Source of the DNA: an uncultured Eisenbergiella sp. | GTDB lineage: Bacteria > Bacillota > Clostridia > Lachnospirales > Lachnospiraceae | Assembly (NCBI GenBank): GCA_947630215.1 | Contig: CANRGX010000007.1 | Coordinates: 30,393 to 94,392 of the forward strand | Direction: 5' to 3' | DNA: 64,000 nucleotides | Shown here: in pieces, positions 43,114-51,564 of the stretch | How positions within the stretch are numbered: position 1 is the first letter of the stretch | How the letters are laid out: each line of letters begins with the position of its first letter | The notes under the pieces: model-generated | Seen by the model: the letters and a program-made list of their open reading frames with translations, nothing else | The model's database searches: none | Told to the model about the DNA's origin: nothing | Made by a program: the position numbers and the translations under genes

Positions 43114-44787
43114 TCAGTGTGTGTGTTGGATTTCCAGAATGGCGCCCCGGTTGCCGCTGGTAACCATTTCCCGGTAACGCGCCAGATAGCCGGTGGTGAC
43201 CTTCGGTTCCCTGGGCTTCCAGTTTTTGCGCCGCTCCTCCAGCTCCTCCTGGGACAGCTTTACATCCAGACGGTGATTGGGAATATCGATGCAGATGATA
43301 TCCCCCTCCTGCACCAGCGCGATGGGGCCTCCCACCGCCGCCTCCGGAGAAATGTGTCCAATGGACGCGCCCCGGGAAGCGCCGGAAAAACGGCCGTCCG
43401 TAATCAGCGCCACGCTGGAACCCAGGCCCATGCCCGCAATGGCGGAGGTGGGGTTTAACATCTCCCGCATACCGGGGCCTCCCTTCGGCCCTTCGTAGCG
43501 GATCACCACCACATCGCCCGCCACGATCCGGCCGCCTTTAATGGCCTCAATGGCGTCCTCCTCGCAGTCGAACACCCGCGCGGGGCCCTCGTGCACCATC
43601 ATTTCCGGCACCACGGCGGAGCGTTTCACAACGCCGGTATCGGGCGCAAGATTTCCTTTTAATACGGCTATGCCGCCGGTCTGGGAATAGGGATTATCCA
43701 CCGGACGGATCACCTCGGGATTGCGGTTTACACATCCGGCGATGTTCTCTCCTACGGTCTTGCCGGTAACCGTAATCAGATCCGTGGCCAGCAGTCCCTT
43801 TTTGTTCAGCTCGTTCATCACGGCATAGACGCCGCCTGCCTCGTTTAAATCCTCCATATAGGTAGGGCCCGCAGGCGCCAGATGGCAAAGGTTGGGCGTC
43901 TTTTCCGACAGCTCGTTGGCGATCTCCATATTCAGCTCCACCCCCGCCTCATGGGCGATGGCAGGCAGATGCAGCATGGAATTGGTCGAGCAGCCCAGCG
44001 CCATATCCACCGTCAGGGCGTTTAAAAACGCCTTTTCACTCATGATGTCCCGGGGCCGGATATCTTTCCTGACCAGCTCCATAATCTGCATGCCGGCGTG
44101 CTTGGCCAGCCGGATCCGCTCGGAATAAACCGCCGGGATCGTGCCGTTGCCCTTCAATCCCATGCCCAGCACCTCCGTCAGGCAGTTCATGGAATTGGCC
44201 GTATACATACCGGAGCAGGAGCCGCAGGTAGGACATACCTTTTCTTCAAACTCCGCCAGATCCTCCAGCGTCATATTGCCCGCCGCCACGGATCCGACAG
44301 CCTCGAACATGGAAGAAAGGCTTCTCTTTTCTCCCTTCACGCGGCCCGCCAGCATGGGGCCGCCGGATACGAAAATCGTGGGGATGTTCACCCGGGCCGC
44401 CGCCATCAGCAGTCCCGGCACGTTTTTATCACAGTTGGGAATACAGACCAGCCCGTCGAACTGATGGGCCAGCGCCATGCACTCGGTGCTGTCGCAGATC
44501 AAATCCCGGGTCACCAGCGAATATTTCATGCCCACATGGCCCATGGCGATCCCGTCGCATACCGCGATGGCCGGAAACACCACCGGCGTACCGCCCGCCA
44601 TGGCGACGCCCATCTTCACCGCTTCCGTAATCTTATCCAGATTCATATGACCGGGCACAATTTCGTTGTAGGAGCTGACAATGCCGATCAGCGGCCGGTT
44701 CCGCTCCTCCTCGGTATAGCCCAGCGCGTTAAAAAGACTTCTGTGGGGAGCCTGCTGCACCCCTTTTGTCACATTTTCACTTCTCAT
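43114..44787 (-). CDS. ilvD: Dihydroxy-acid dehydratase
   Basis: This 557-residue IlvD/Edd family enzyme makes 2-oxoisovalerate and 2-oxo-3-methylvalerate. The iron-sulfur cysteines are visible in [10 protein letters not shown] and [17 protein letters not shown], and the C-terminal [20 protein letters not shown] is family-diagnostic. The start follows CGGAGG. It lies 15 bases before ilvB and 59 bases after leuB. Confidence 0.96.
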   Translation of the reverse strand: MRSENVTKGVQQAPHRSLFNALGYTEEERNRPLIGIVSSYNEIVPGHMNLDKITEAVKMGVAMAGGTPVVFPAIAVCDGIAMGHVGMKYSLVTRDLICDSTECMALAHQFDGLVCIPNCDKNVPGLLMAAARVNIPTIFVSGGPMLAGRVKGEKRSLSSMFEAVGSVAAGNMTLEDLAEFEEKVCPTCGSCSGMYTANSMNCLTEVLGMGLKGNGTIPAVYSERIRLAKHAGMQIMELVRKDIRPRDIMSEKAFLNALTVDMALGCSTNSMLHLPAIAHEAGVELNMEIANELSEKTPNLCHLAPAGPTYMEDLNEAGGVYAVMNELNKKGLLATDLITVTGKTVGENIAGCVNRNPEVIRPVDNPYSQTGGIAVLKGNLAPDTGVVKRSAVVPEMMVHEGPARVFDCEEDAIEAIKGGRIVAGDVVVIRYEGPKGGPGMREMLNPTSAIAGMGLGSSVALITDGRFSGASRGASIGHISPEAAVGGPIALVQEGDIICIDIPNHRLDVKLSQEELEERRKNWKPREPKVTTGYLARYREMVTSGNRGAILEIQHTH

Positions 44788-44846
44788 CGTTTTCCTCCGT
44801 GCCGCCGCCCGTGCGGCCCATGCGATCCCTCAAAAACCTGCCCTGT

Positions 44847-45929
44847 TCAAATCCGTTGGGCAATCAGATCTCCCATCTTAGAGCAGCTGACCCGCTCGCA
44901 TCCCTCCGACAGAATGTCGCCGGTCCGATAGCCATCTTCTAGGACTTTGCGCACCGCTTCCTCCACCGCATCCGCCTCTGCGTCCAGATCGAAGCTGTAG
45001 CGCAGCATCATGGCCGCGCTCAAAATGGTGGCGATGGGGTTGGCAATATTCTTTCCCGCGATGTCCGGCGCGCTGCCGTGGCTGGGCTCATACAGACCGA
45101 ACTTCGTATCGTTTAAACTGGCGGAAGCCAGCATCCCGATGGATCCTGTCACCATGCTGGCCTCGTCCGAGAGAATGTCGCCGAACATATTCTCCGTCAG
45201 GATCACGTCGAACTGGGCCGGATCCCTGACCAGCTGCATCGCACAGTTGTCTACCAGCATATGCTCCAGCTTCACATCCGGATAGTCTTTTGACACCTCA
45301 TTGACCACCGCGCGCCACAGCCGGGAAGAATCCAGCACGTTGGCCTTGTCCACGCTGGTCACCTTTTTCTTTCTCTTGCCTGCGATCTCAAAAGCCTTGA
45401 CCGCGATCCTTCTGATCTCATTCTCGTCATAGGTCAGCGTATCGATGGCACGGCGCACGCCGTTCTCCGTCACCGTCTTTCTTTCGCCGAAATACAGACC
45501 GCCGGTCAGCTCCCGCATAATCAGCATATCAAACCCGGCCGCGCTGATCTCCTCCTTCAGCGGACAGGCCGCCGCCAGCTGGGGATACAGATAAGCGGGC
45601 CGCAGATTGGCAAACAGATTCAGGGCCTTGCGGATCCCCAAAAGTCCTGCCTCCGGCCTCTTGTCGGGCGCAAGCCGGTACCAGGGGGAGGTATTGGGAT
45701 CGCCGCCGATAGAACCCATCAGCACCGCGTCCGCCGCCTTTGCCGCCTCGATGGTCTCCTGCGTCAGGGGCACGCCATAGGCGTCGATGGAGGCGCCGCC
45801 CATCCGCACATCCTGCATCACCAGCGTATGGCCGAACTTCTCTGCCGTTTTCTGCAGAACCTTTTTTGCCTCGGCCACGATCTCCGGGCCAATCCCGTCT
45901 CCCGGGATACAGACAATATGTAATTCCAT
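44847..45929 (-). CDS. leuB: 3-isopropylmalate dehydrogenase
   Basis: This 360-residue NAD-dependent enzyme of leucine synthesis begins [15 protein letters not shown]. It shows [14 protein letters not shown] and the metal/substrate stretch [13 protein letters not shown]. The ATG at 45929 has an AAGGAGG site; the longer frame is unsupported. It is the first gene of the mixed leu-ilv-ser operon. leuA and leuCD are absent here and must be elsewhere. Confidence 0.95.
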   Translation of the reverse strand: MELHIVCIPGDGIGPEIVAEAKKVLQKTAEKFGHTLVMQDVRMGGASIDAYGVPLTQETIEAAKAADAVLMGSIGGDPNTSPWYRLAPDKRPEAGLLGIRKALNLFANLRPAYLYPQLAAACPLKEEISAAGFDMLIMRELTGGLYFGERKTVTENGVRRAIDTLTYDENEIRRIAVKAFEIAGKRKKKVTSVDKANVLDSSRLWRAVVNEVSKDYPDVKLEHMLVDNCAMQLVRDPAQFDVILTENMFGDILSDEASMVTGSIGMLASASLNDTKFGLYEPSHGSAPDIAGKNIANPIATILSAAMMLRYSFDLDAEADAVEEAVRKVLEDGYRTGDILSEGCERVSCSKMGDLIAQRI

Positions 45930-46003
45930 ACAAACCTCCTTCTTTGCGCCCCGCCGTCTAAAAAAGGGCAAAGAATCCCCTTCCGGACGGTGAGTCATAC
46001 ATT

Positions 46004-46032
46004 ATTGTATCTTACAATCCGTCATTTTTCAA
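46004..46032 (-). promoter_or_regulatory. Promoter of leuB-ilvD-ilvB-serC-serA
   Basis: TTGAAA (46027-46032) and TACAAT (46004-46009) are 17 bases apart on the minus strand, giving a leader of about 67 bases. I see neither a T-box nor a leader peptide rich in Leu, Ile or Val. Confidence 0.8.
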
Positions 46033-46041
46033 TAATAAGGT

Positions 46042-46071
46042 AAAAAAAGACCATATCCTTTCGATATGGCC
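46042..46071 (-). terminator. Terminator of the LacI-type regulator gene
   Basis: On the minus strand CCATATC, loop GAAAG, GATATGG (with flanking GC) is followed by seven T. It lies 55 bases after the regulator stop and just upstream of the leuB promoter. Confidence 0.85.
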
Positions 46072-46126
46072 TTTATAACTTCTGTGAATGGAAACTGTCT
46101 CCATTATTCCTGACATATATAGCCGG

Positions 46127-47107
46127 TCACCCCCGGACAGTGCCCCGGGGCAGCACACGGTACCCCATTTTGACTTCCTTGTTGGTGGGATTGCCGTTCA
46201 TCAGATCCAAAAGGATCCGGGCGGCCTCCTGTCCGCTGGCCTGATAGTAGAAATGGACGCTGGAAAGACTGGGCCGAATCAGCTTGCCCAGCGTCATGTC
46301 CCCGATACCGGCCACCGCCACGTCTTCCGGCACCTGCTTCCCGTTTTCCTGGATCCAGGCCATGGCGCCCAGTGCAATGGTATCCGTAGCGCCGAACACC
46401 GCCTTTAACTCCGGATGGCGATCCATCAGTTCCTCCGCCGCCTGATACCCGTCCTCGGCCGAAAACCCGCACTCCGCATAGCAGCTTTCGTCCCAGGGGA
46501 TCCCTTTCTCCCGCAGCGCGGCTAAAAATCCCAGTTTGCGCGCCCTGCCGATGGCCTTGTTCTGTTCGGAAACGCCGATGTAGCCCACCCGGTCCACGCC
46601 GTTTAACAGCATCCGGGCGGCTTCCTTGGCCGCGTTGAAATCATCCTGATACACGCAGGAATACCCGTCCAGCCGCTGTCCGAGAATGACCAGCGGCACC
46701 TGCAGCGCTTCCAGCGCCTTCTTATGCTCCCGGGAAAAAACCGTGGCAAACAAAATGATGCCGTCCACCTGGTTTTCCGCAAACAGCTTCAAATATTCCA
46801 GTTCTTCCCTGACGCTGTTTTCCGCATTGGCAAGCAGCATCTGGAACCCCGCCTGTCTGAGGACGACGCTGATGCCGGAAATCATTCTGCTGATGGATTC
46901 CGAGTCGGTGAAGGGGATGATGACGCCTACCTGTCCGGTGCGTTTTGTCCGGAGCATCTGCGCCTGCGACGACGGCTTATAGCCGGTCTGATCGATCACT
47001 TTCTGAATGCGTTCCCGTTTTTCCGTACTGACATAGCCGTCGTTCAAAAAACGGGAAACCGTAGCTCTCGAAACGCCGGCCATATTTGCGATTTCATTGA
47101 TGTTCAT
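46127..47107 (-). CDS. LacI family transcriptional regulator
   Basis: The 326-residue protein has an N-terminal LacI helix-turn-helix (NINEIANMAGVSRATVSRFL, residues 2-21) with hinge helix. A periplasmic-binding-protein-like effector domain follows (VGVIIPFTDS, GVDRVGYIG, FGATDTIALG). The ATG at 47107 is chosen because the family N-terminus starts there; its ribosome site is weak. The effector is unknown, and no sugar operon is adjacent. The closest downstream target would be leuB, or the gene may be autoregulated. Confidence 0.9.
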   Translation of the reverse strand: MNINEIANMAGVSRATVSRFLNDGYVSTEKRERIQKVIDQTGYKPSSQAQMLRTKRTGQVGVIIPFTDSESISRMISGISVVLRQAGFQMLLANAENSVREELEYLKLFAENQVDGIILFATVFSREHKKALEALQVPLVILGQRLDGYSCVYQDDFNAAKEAARMLLNGVDRVGYIGVSEQNKAIGRARKLGFLAALREKGIPWDESCYAECGFSAEDGYQAAEELMDRHPELKAVFGATDTIALGAMAWIQENGKQVPEDVAVAGIGDMTLGKLIRPSLSSVHFYYQASGQEAARILLDLMNGNPTNKEVKMGYRVLPRGTVRG

Positions 47108-47205
47108 TGCCAAAACCGCTCCGCCAAAACCCTGGGTGACACGCTTTACGGGCCATCCGTATCCGTTCGTAGTGCAAGCGCCCTGCCGGACGCTCACCGA
47201 AGTTC

Positions 47206-47234
47206 AGTATATCACCTTTTTCCCCGGTGTGCAA
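47206..47234 (-). promoter_or_regulatory. Promoter of the LacI-type regulator gene
   Basis: TTGCAC (47229-47234) and TATACT (47206-47211) on the minus strand with 17 bases between. It lies directly after the dipeptidase stop at 47242. Confidence 0.7.
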
Positions 47235-47241
47235 GCATATG

Positions 47242-48225
47242 CTAAAGTGTCTCCCGGTAAAGCCGAAGCACGTTTCCGGAGAAAATTTTTTCCCGCTGGG
47301 AGGCAGCAAATCCGGCTTTTTTGAGCGCCTCGTCCAAAAGAGGCAGTTTGTCCGCGCCCGTCAGCCCGTCGGGCGTGGGGATGCCGTCAAAATCGCTGCC
47401 CAGCCCCAGACATTCGATACCGCCCACCTTTACGATGTGCGCTGCATGGCGCACCGCCGCCGCAATGGCGCCTTCGCCTTTTTGCCCTGCCTCTGTGTTC
47501 TCCAGGAAATCCGGGCAGAAATTGAGTCCTGTCACCCCGCCTTTCTCGGCCAGGGCCCGTATCATGTCGTCCGTCAGGTTGCGGATATGATTGCAGACGG
47601 CGCGGGCGTTGGAATGGCTGGCCACAAAAGGTTTTTTCGCGTGGGTGCACACATCCCAGAATCCTGCGTCCGACAGGTGGGACACGTCCGGGATCATCCC
47701 CAGACGTTCCATTTCCTCCAGGAAGCAAAAGCCGAACTGTGTCAGCCCCTTTTTTGTCTGGGGCGTCTGAAAATCCGGCTCCTTCCCCTCCTGCAGCGTC
47801 ACGTTGGGCCAGCCGATCTCGTTGGGAAAATTCCAGGTCAGCGTCACCATCCGCACGCCCAGATCATAAAACCTGCGCAGCTTCTCCAAACTGCCCTGAA
47901 AGACGCCGCCCTCCTCCACTGTGAGCAGCGCTGAGATCCGGCCCCGCGCCCGGTTTTCCTCAATCTCGCTCCAGCATGTCACCTGTCCGATCCGATCCGC
48001 GCACAGCCGCATCTGCTCCCGGAAGCAGTCTGCCATTCGCAGCGCCTCCCGGTAAAGATCCTTCTTTTTCCCGGCATGGAGAAACAGGGCAAAATTCTGC
48101 AGCAGATAATCTCCCTGCTCCATTTTGTCCAGCCGCAGATGCAGTCCGTTTTCGGCCAGCGTCCATCCGTCCCGGTTATCCAGAAGCCGCGATATGGTAT
48201 CGCAGTGCATATCCGCAACCTTCAT
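47242..48225 (-). CDS. M19 family (renal-type) dipeptidase
   Basis: This 327-residue zinc dipeptidase has the N-terminal metal motif DMHCDTI, a bridging Glu region LTVEEGG, IPDVSHLSDAGFWDV, SHSNARAVCNH and the C-terminal GSDFDGI. It cleaves dipeptides, often with D- or dehydro residues. The ATG at 48225 follows AAGGACG. No signal peptide is present, so it is cytoplasmic. Confidence 0.93.
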   Translation of the reverse strand: MKVADMHCDTISRLLDNRDGWTLAENGLHLRLDKMEQGDYLLQNFALFLHAGKKKDLYREALRMADCFREQMRLCADRIGQVTCWSEIEENRARGRISALLTVEEGGVFQGSLEKLRRFYDLGVRMVTLTWNFPNEIGWPNVTLQEGKEPDFQTPQTKKGLTQFGFCFLEEMERLGMIPDVSHLSDAGFWDVCTHAKKPFVASHSNARAVCNHIRNLTDDMIRALAEKGGVTGLNFCPDFLENTEAGQKGEGAIAAAVRHAAHIVKVGGIECLGLGSDFDGIPTPDGLTGADKLPLLDEALKKAGFAASQREKIFSGNVLRLYRETL

Positions 48226-48271
48226 ATTTTCACGTCCTTTTTTCTTTATTCTATTGCGCAGCGCCACGCAT

Positions 48272-48310
48272 TTATGCGCTTTTGCTATGCGCTTCCGCTA
48301 TGCGCCCCCG
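48272..48310. repeat. Three tandem 13-base repeats
   Basis: Units of 13 bases containing TATGCGC occur at 48274, 48287 and 48300 (first bases of ATGCGC), the last two being nearly identical. They lie between the secreted-repeat gene end and the dipeptidase start. Confidence 0.45.
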
Positions 48311-48330
48311 CTTTCCGTCCGATACAAACA

Positions 48331-48358
48331 GGGCGCCCCCTTTGTAAGGGACGCCCCC
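48331..48358 (-). terminator. Probable terminator after the secreted repeat protein
   Basis: On the minus strand GGGGGCGTCCC, loop TTACAAA, GGGGGCGCCC can pair with G-U allowance and is followed by TGTTTGTAT. The T-run is imperfect. Confidence 0.45.
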
Positions 48359-48398
48359 AAACTGACCTATGCTGTTATCTGCGTCCTCCTGCCCTATC

Positions 48399-49481
48399 CT
48401 ATGCCGCCGTGATACTGATGGCATGCAGATAGGCGTCCGATCCGCGGGCGCAGACCACGGTAACCTTCCGGCCGGAATACAGCGCCTTTAACCCGTTTAC
48501 GCTCTGCAGGGCGTCCAGCTTTAGTTCCATACTTCCGGAGGACGTGTTTAAGTACAAAAGATCCTCGGTGGATTTCCCCGCTACCGTTCCCGTGACAGTG
48601 GCGCTGGCGGCTGCGGAGGTATCGATCACCGGCGCGCTTTCCCCGCTTTTTACGCCGGTCACGGTCACCGCGTGCAGATAGGCGTCCGATCCGCGGCAGA
48701 AGGAAACCGTCAGCCGGTTGCCGGGCGTCAGAACCAGCCCGTTGCGCGTATCGGTGTTTTCGTTAATCACAATCTGCATGGTGCCGTCTTCGGTTTCCAG
48801 AAACAGAAGTCCGTCTTTTGTACCGGAAGCCGACGTGCCTATGATTGCCGCCGTGGCGGTAGAAACCCCGGAAGGATCCGCCGGAGCGGGCGTCAGCGAT
48901 GAGGTAGACGCAGTGGAAACCGCCGCCGTCCCCGAAGCGTCCGCGATGCGCAGTGCATGTTGATAGGCGTCCGATCCGCGGGCACAGGTGATCGTATAAT
49001 TTTTCTCCGGAACGAGACGGCTGCAGCCGCTCATATCTGTAGAATCATCCCATTCAATTTCCATGTCCCCCTGGGGGGTTTTGAAATACAGAATATTCCC
49101 TCTGGATTTCTTGCTGAGCGTTCCGCTTACGGCAACGGCAGTGGAGCTGTCGATGGTGATTTCCTCCGCCTCCGTGCTGCCCGTGATCTTTTCCGCGTGC
49201 AGATATCCGTCGGAACCGTGGGACAGGGAGACGCTGACGCGCTTGTCCGCAATCAGCACCTTACACGCACTGGTATCCGTATCGTCGTCCAGCTTGATCT
49301 CCATCACGCCGTCTTCGGTGGAAAGATAAAGAATGGAAGCCGAGGTATCCGACAGAACTGTGCCGTATACCGTGGCAACAATTTCCTCCGCCCTGGCCGT
49401 CAGCCTGCCCGAAGGACAAAACAAAAGTCCTGCCGTCAGACCGCACAGAGCGATTGTCCGCAGCATTGCTCTTTTCTTCAT
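48399..49481 (-). CDS. Secreted protein with four copies of a ~65-residue repeat
   Basis: This 360-residue protein has a signal peptide (residues 1-31, ending LTARA). Four related modules follow at about 36-100, 117-180, 211-275 and 294-358. Each has a beta-rich pattern with L-x-L/F-x-T near the start, an M-E-I-K/E-type strand, an acidic D-D-x-T-D turn in most copies, and ends in G-S-D-x-Y-x-H-A followed by x-x-I-T. A Thr/Ser/Ala/Pro linker separates modules 2 and 3. There is no anchor motif. It lies 15 bases after yajC. I do not recognise the repeat; a distant relation to DUF5666 or OB-like folds is possible. Confidence 0.78.
   Translation of the reverse strand: MKKRAMLRTIALCGLTAGLLFCPSGRLTARAEEIVATVYGTVLSDTSASILYLSTEDGVMEIKLDDDTDTSACKVLIADKRVSVSLSHGSDGYLHAEKITGSTEAEEITIDSSTAVAVSGTLSKKSRGNILYFKTPQGDMEIEWDDSTDMSGCSRLVPEKNYTITCARGSDAYQHALRIADASGTAAVSTASTSSLTPAPADPSGVSTATAAIIGTSASGTKDGLLFLETEDGTMQIVINENTDTRNGLVLTPGNRLTVSFCRGSDAYLHAVTVTGVKSGESAPVIDTSAAASATVTGTVAGKSTEDLLYLNTSSGSMELKLDALQSVNGLKALYSGRKVTVVCARGSDAYLHAISITAA
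48428..48981 (-). repeat. Three exact 20-base copies within the repeat modules
   Basis: An identical 20-base string occurs at 48428-48447, 48677-48696 and 48962-48981. It encodes the RGSDAYL/QHA part of modules 4, 3 and 2. The fourth place (near 49200) has diverged. Spacings of 249 and 285 bases are multiples of three, as expected for in-frame duplication or gene conversion. Confidence 0.75.
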
Positions 49482-49496
49482 TGGAATCCTTCCCTC

Positions 49497-49805
49497 TTAC
49501 TCTTCCGCTTTCTCCACCTGCGCAATGGCGCTTTTCTGCATGGGAATCCGGCAGTTCTTATTGTTGCCGAACTCCACGATCACGGTGTCGTCCGTAATGT
49601 CGATGACGATGCCGTAAAATCCGCTGCTGGTCAGCACGCAGTCGCCGATTTCCAGAGAGGAAAGCATGGCGCTCATCTTCTTCTGTTCTTTCTTCTGGGG
49701 CCGGTACAGGACAAAATAGAAAAATGCCCCGAAAATGACCACATACATCAGAATCACCGGGAGTATGCCTCCCGCGCCTGCCGCTTCTGTCAATAAAATG
49801 CCCAT
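49497..49805 (-). CDS. yajC: Sec translocon accessory protein YajC
   Basis: This 102-residue protein has one membrane helix (VILMYVVIFGAFFYFVLY, about residues 14-31) followed by RPQKKEQKK and a conserved soluble domain (LEIGDCVLTSSGFYGIV). It assists SecDF in protein export. The ATG at 49805 follows AGGAGG; the longer frame is a non-coding extension. It is co-transcribed with the secreted repeat protein. Confidence 0.93.
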   Translation of the reverse strand: MGILLTEAAGAGGILPVILMYVVIFGAFFYFVLYRPQKKEQKKMSAMLSSLEIGDCVLTSSGFYGIVIDITDDTVIVEFGNNKNCRIPMQKSAIAQVEKAEE

Positions 49806-49911
49806 TGAACTTTTCCTCCTGCCTTCCTCCAAAACCTGTATCCTCTGCAAAGACGGAAACGCTGCGCTCACGCACGGCCCGCTTTGCCTTCTTGCCGGAT
49901 ACCTGTTTTTT

Positions 49912-49940
49912 ATCATACACAATAAATTCCGTTCCGTCAA
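49912..49940 (-). promoter_or_regulatory. Promoter of yajC
   Basis: TTGACG (49935-49940) and TATGAT (49912-49917) on the minus strand are 17 bases apart, giving a leader of about 100 bases. Confidence 0.7.
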
Positions 49941-50002
49941 GCCATCGGGTTGATTTTGGGGAAAAGTCCAACGTTAATCCCTGTTTTCACGATACGCCAT
50001 CC

Positions 50003-50935
50003 TCACTGTTTCAGCCGGAAGACACCGGTAATCTCCCTGCCGAAGCCCAGATCCGCCAGACACCGATAGATCGTGATCGTCTTCTCCAAGGAAAGGTCGT
50101 GCATCAGGTTTGCCAGGCGCACCGAAGCCTTATAGCACTCCTTGCCCACCTCCGGCTTTTCATAGTAATTGGTGAGCGGATTGAGAAGGTTCAGATCAAT
50201 AAAATAATCCGCAAAGAAATCCATACATTCATACCCCTGGGCCTCCAGCAGATGGATCATTCCTTCTTTATTAAAGTAATTGGTATGATCCGGCGCGTCC
50301 AGCCAATATTCCTGTTTCAGCTCCCCGCTTTTCAGAAGACGCTGCTGCAGATGGGAATAATTATGGGAGGTCTTAATCACCAGAATGCTCTGTCCGGTCA
50401 TCAGCTTCCGTATCCTCTGCAGCGTGCCTTCGGCATCCAGACACATATCGAGCACTCTGCTCATATTGATCACATCAAAGGATTCTCCCTGCGCAGCGAG
50501 TTTCGGAAGGATATCGTCCATGTTTCCCTGCTCAAACACATCCTCCATATCGGGATTCTGCAGCCGCAGCGCATAGCTTCCCAGATCGAATCCCTTTACC
50601 TTTACCCCCTTCTGCCTGAAATATTTCATCAGGAAACCCTCTCCGCAGCCGATATCCAGAAGGCTGTAGTGTTCGTCTTTCCATGCGCCGGTCTTCTTCA
50701 GACATCCCTGGATCACATATTCCTTTTCTTCAAACTTTCGGGTAAGATAATCCAACTCGTCCTGCGTATACTCCTTGGAATATGTATACCCGTTGTAATC
50801 CTGGAAATAAGTATTCCCGAATACGTCCTCGCGCTCCTTCGTACTGTTCATATTTCTGAGCTGATAATAACCGTACCGATTCAACTCCACAGCTTCAAAA
50901 ATATCCTCCATTACCCACTTTGATTCTCTTTTCAT
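50003..50935 (-). CDS. Class I SAM-dependent methyltransferase
   Basis: The 310-residue protein has an N-terminal segment, then the SAM motif LLDIGCGEGFLMKYF (about residues 88-102) and an acidic motif II (VKGFDLG). It resembles methyltransferases acting on sugars or small molecules, but the substrate is unknown. The ATG at 50935 follows CGGAGGAGG. The gene diverges from an XRE regulator, and a palindrome lies over its promoter, so repression by that regulator is likely. It is not close to a glycan locus. Confidence 0.82.
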   Translation of the reverse strand: MKRESKWVMEDIFEAVELNRYGYYQLRNMNSTKEREDVFGNTYFQDYNGYTYSKEYTQDELDYLTRKFEEKEYVIQGCLKKTGAWKDEHYSLLDIGCGEGFLMKYFRQKGVKVKGFDLGSYALRLQNPDMEDVFEQGNMDDILPKLAAQGESFDVINMSRVLDMCLDAEGTLQRIRKLMTGQSILVIKTSHNYSHLQQRLLKSGELKQEYWLDAPDHTNYFNKEGMIHLLEAQGYECMDFFADYFIDLNLLNPLTNYYEKPEVGKECYKASVRLANLMHDLSLEKTITIYRCLADLGFGREITGVFRLKQ

Positions 50936-50980
50936 TGGTCCTCCTCCGTATTTTCTGTTTTTATTTTGTATTCCTAGAAT

Positions 50981-51009
50981 AGTATATCCCATATACTTCT
51001 TATAGTCAA
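50981..51009 (-). promoter_or_regulatory. Promoter of the methyltransferase gene with embedded operator palindrome
   Basis: TTGACT (51004-51009) and TATACT (50981-50986) are 17 bases apart on the minus strand. The perfect palindrome AGTATAT-CCC-ATATACT covers 50981-50997, that is, the -10 box and spacer. Confidence 0.75.
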
Positions 51010-51028
51010 GTTTTCGCTTCTTATAGTC
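50996..51028. repeat. Two direct 12-base repeats spaced 21 bases
   Basis: CTTCTTATAGTC occurs at 50996-51007 and 51017-51028. The 21-base period equals two DNA turns, as expected for sites bound on one face. They flank the -35 box of the methyltransferase promoter. Confidence 0.65.
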
Positions 51029-51095
51029 TATTATTGTATGACCATTTTTTCATATAGAATAAAACCAGAAACAGAGGCGGACACATTCGGAGGAT

Positions 51096-51437
51096 ATGGA
51101 ATTGAATAAACTGGATTATAAAATGATCGGTAAACAGATCCGGTATGTGCGGAACCAACAGCATATTTCTCAGGAATTTCTCGCGGAAATGTGCGATATT
51201 TCTCCCTCCTTCATGGGACATATCGAAAGAGGGACCCGCAAAATGTCCCTGGAAACTTTTATTGCCATCTCCCTGGCGCTTCATGTCAGTCCGGATTACC
51301 TGCTGTATGGCCAGGTCCCGGATCCCGATGCGGCCGTTGCCAGCATCATCGAACTGGTAAAGCAGAATAATGAGGCCAACTATGAGCGGTACGTTTCCGT
51401 CATCCGCGCTCTGGCAGAGATTGCGGATCGGTTGTAA
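51096..51437 (+). CDS. XRE/Cro-CI family regulator
   Basis: This 113-residue protein has an N-terminal helix-turn-helix (IGKQIRYVRNQQHISQEFLAEMCDISPSFMGHIERG, given in parts: QEFLAEMCDIS is the turn and SPSFMGHIERG the recognition helix) and a short helical C-terminus. The ATG at 51096 is only one or two bases from GGAGGA, whereas the TTG at 51102 has ideal spacing, so translation may start there. It is divergent from the methyltransferase gene and probably controls the shared region. Confidence 0.88.
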   Translation: MELNKLDYKMIGKQIRYVRNQQHISQEFLAEMCDISPSFMGHIERGTRKMSLETFIAISLALHVSPDYLLYGQVPDPDAAVASIIELVKQNNEANYERYVSVIRALAEIADRL

Positions 51438-51506
51438 CACCGGCGTCCTGCCGCGGAACCTCCCCTTTTGCATCCGCAATTCTCCGTTTCTCATCTTTCT
51501 GATCGC

Positions 51507-51535
51507 AAAAAAAGGGTGCCGCTGCCGCGACACCC
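51507..51535 (-). terminator. Terminator of tgt
   Basis: On the minus strand GGGTGTCGC, loop GGCA, GCGGCACCC forms a stem with one G-U pair and is followed by seven T. It ends the acyltransferase-tgt transcript. Confidence 0.88.
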
Positions 51536-51564
51536 TCAAAATTTCTTTTTTGATAAGTTTCTTT

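Noticed and set aside
45930..46003. T-box or leader-peptide attenuator before leuB
   Set aside because: The leader is only about 67 bases long and contains neither a T-box sequence nor a peptide rich in branched-chain residues.
48428..48981. CRISPR-like spaced repeats
   Set aside because: The copies are 249 and 285 bases apart, inside a protein-coding frame, and encode a repeated amino-acid motif.
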